A DNA stretch of 64,000 nt from Aedes albopictus (lineage: Eukaryota > Arthropoda > Insecta > Diptera > Culicidae). Each line of letters begins with the position of its first letter. The stretch's first letter is position 1. The translations under genes and the position numbers were made by a program. This document shows positions 63,861-64,000 of the stretch, in pieces. The stretch is taken from contig NC_085137.1 in NCBI RefSeq assembly GCF_035046485.1, positions 134,296,703 to 134,360,702 on the forward strand, in the 5' to 3' direction. The notes beneath the pieces are model-generated. The model had not been told where the DNA came from, ran no database searches, and saw only the letters and a list, made by a program, of their open reading frames with translations.

Positions 63861-64000
63861 TGCATTTTCGTCGATTATAAAAAGTGGTGCAAAATGGGGT
63901 GAGATGCCACTTATTTAACATCGATAGATATGGAAAACACATGGTTGATAGCAAAATAATCGGAAAACCTTGTGAGCAAGCAAGAAATGGTATCAAGCTA
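63861..64000. other. Window end, nothing recognised
   Basis: AT-rich. No feature. Confidence 0.3.

Noticed and set aside
1..64000. Endogenous viral gene fragments, common in Aedes genomes
   Set aside because: I saw no frame resembling viral polymerase, capsid or glycoprotein proteins; all RT-like text reads as non-LTR retrotransposon.

Overview
This 64-kb window looks like intergenic or intronic DNA of an aedine mosquito (Aedes type). It is AT-rich and eukaryotic, has no long intact ORF, and is packed with broken transposons. The best taxonomic marker is a tRNA-Met-headed SINE matching the Feilai family of Aedes, present once at full length on each strand and twice as fragments. RTE- and R1-type non-LTR relics and many small TA-flanked inverted-repeat elements (MITEs) point the same way. 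I did not recognise any host protein gene. The best host-gene candidates are a signal-peptide-like exon near 11.2 kb and two GC-rich blocks that read like non-coding first exons (10.0-10.5 and 43.6-44.6 kb).

Layout. 1-4.3 kb: two degenerate R1-like RT relics with SINE pieces around them. 6.2-6.9 kb: two copies of one MITE, one of them nested in another element whose empty site is present at 44.9 kb. 7.2-9 kb: a 680-bp repeat (second copy at 18.6 kb), a Feilai piece and coding relics. 9.6-12.8 kb: possible host exons between two TA-flanked elements. 12.9-15.2 kb: a minus-strand RTE relic. 15.4-16.4 kb: nested MITEs. 16.5-27.2 kb: a degenerate 12-bp tandem repeat (consensus near GAATTCCTGGAG) interrupted by a 6,969-bp TIR element with an 8-bp target duplication, a possible hAT-type insert and a 409-bp solo LTR. 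28.1-29.8 and 35.1-36.7 kb: two inverted solo LTRs of one family, each with a perfect 4-bp target duplication. 30-31.2 kb: an RTE relic interrupted by an inverted RTE piece between 145-bp direct repeats. 33-34.5 kb: more 12-bp tract holding a MITE and a full Feilai. 36.7-37.8 kb: a tandem array rich in AAGATGGCGGC-type motifs. 37.9-40.5 kb: a second 12-bp-repeat-bearing element (2,165 bp, near-identical 8-bp target duplication) sitting inside a 12-bp tract. 40.8-43.4 kb: a Helitron-like element filled by an approximately 87-bp satellite carrying heat-shock-element-like motifs. 45-52 kb: SINEs and TA-flanked elements, including two TIR elements with a tRNA-like Pol III module. 52.8-54.7 and 60.9-62.4 kb: more 12-bp tract. 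57.3-59.6 kb: an RTE relic split by a 1,462-bp TIR insertion.

The strongest unusual signals are (a) a satellite and transposon relationship, in which elements carrying the 12-bp repeat are inserted into 12-bp repeat, (b) TIR elements with an internal A box, B box and T-run spaced as in a tRNA gene, and (c) the heat-shock-like satellite inside a Helitron-like shell. Everything here comes from reading the sequence by eye. Family names are recognition from memory, and repeat boundaries without a target-site duplication are approximate.
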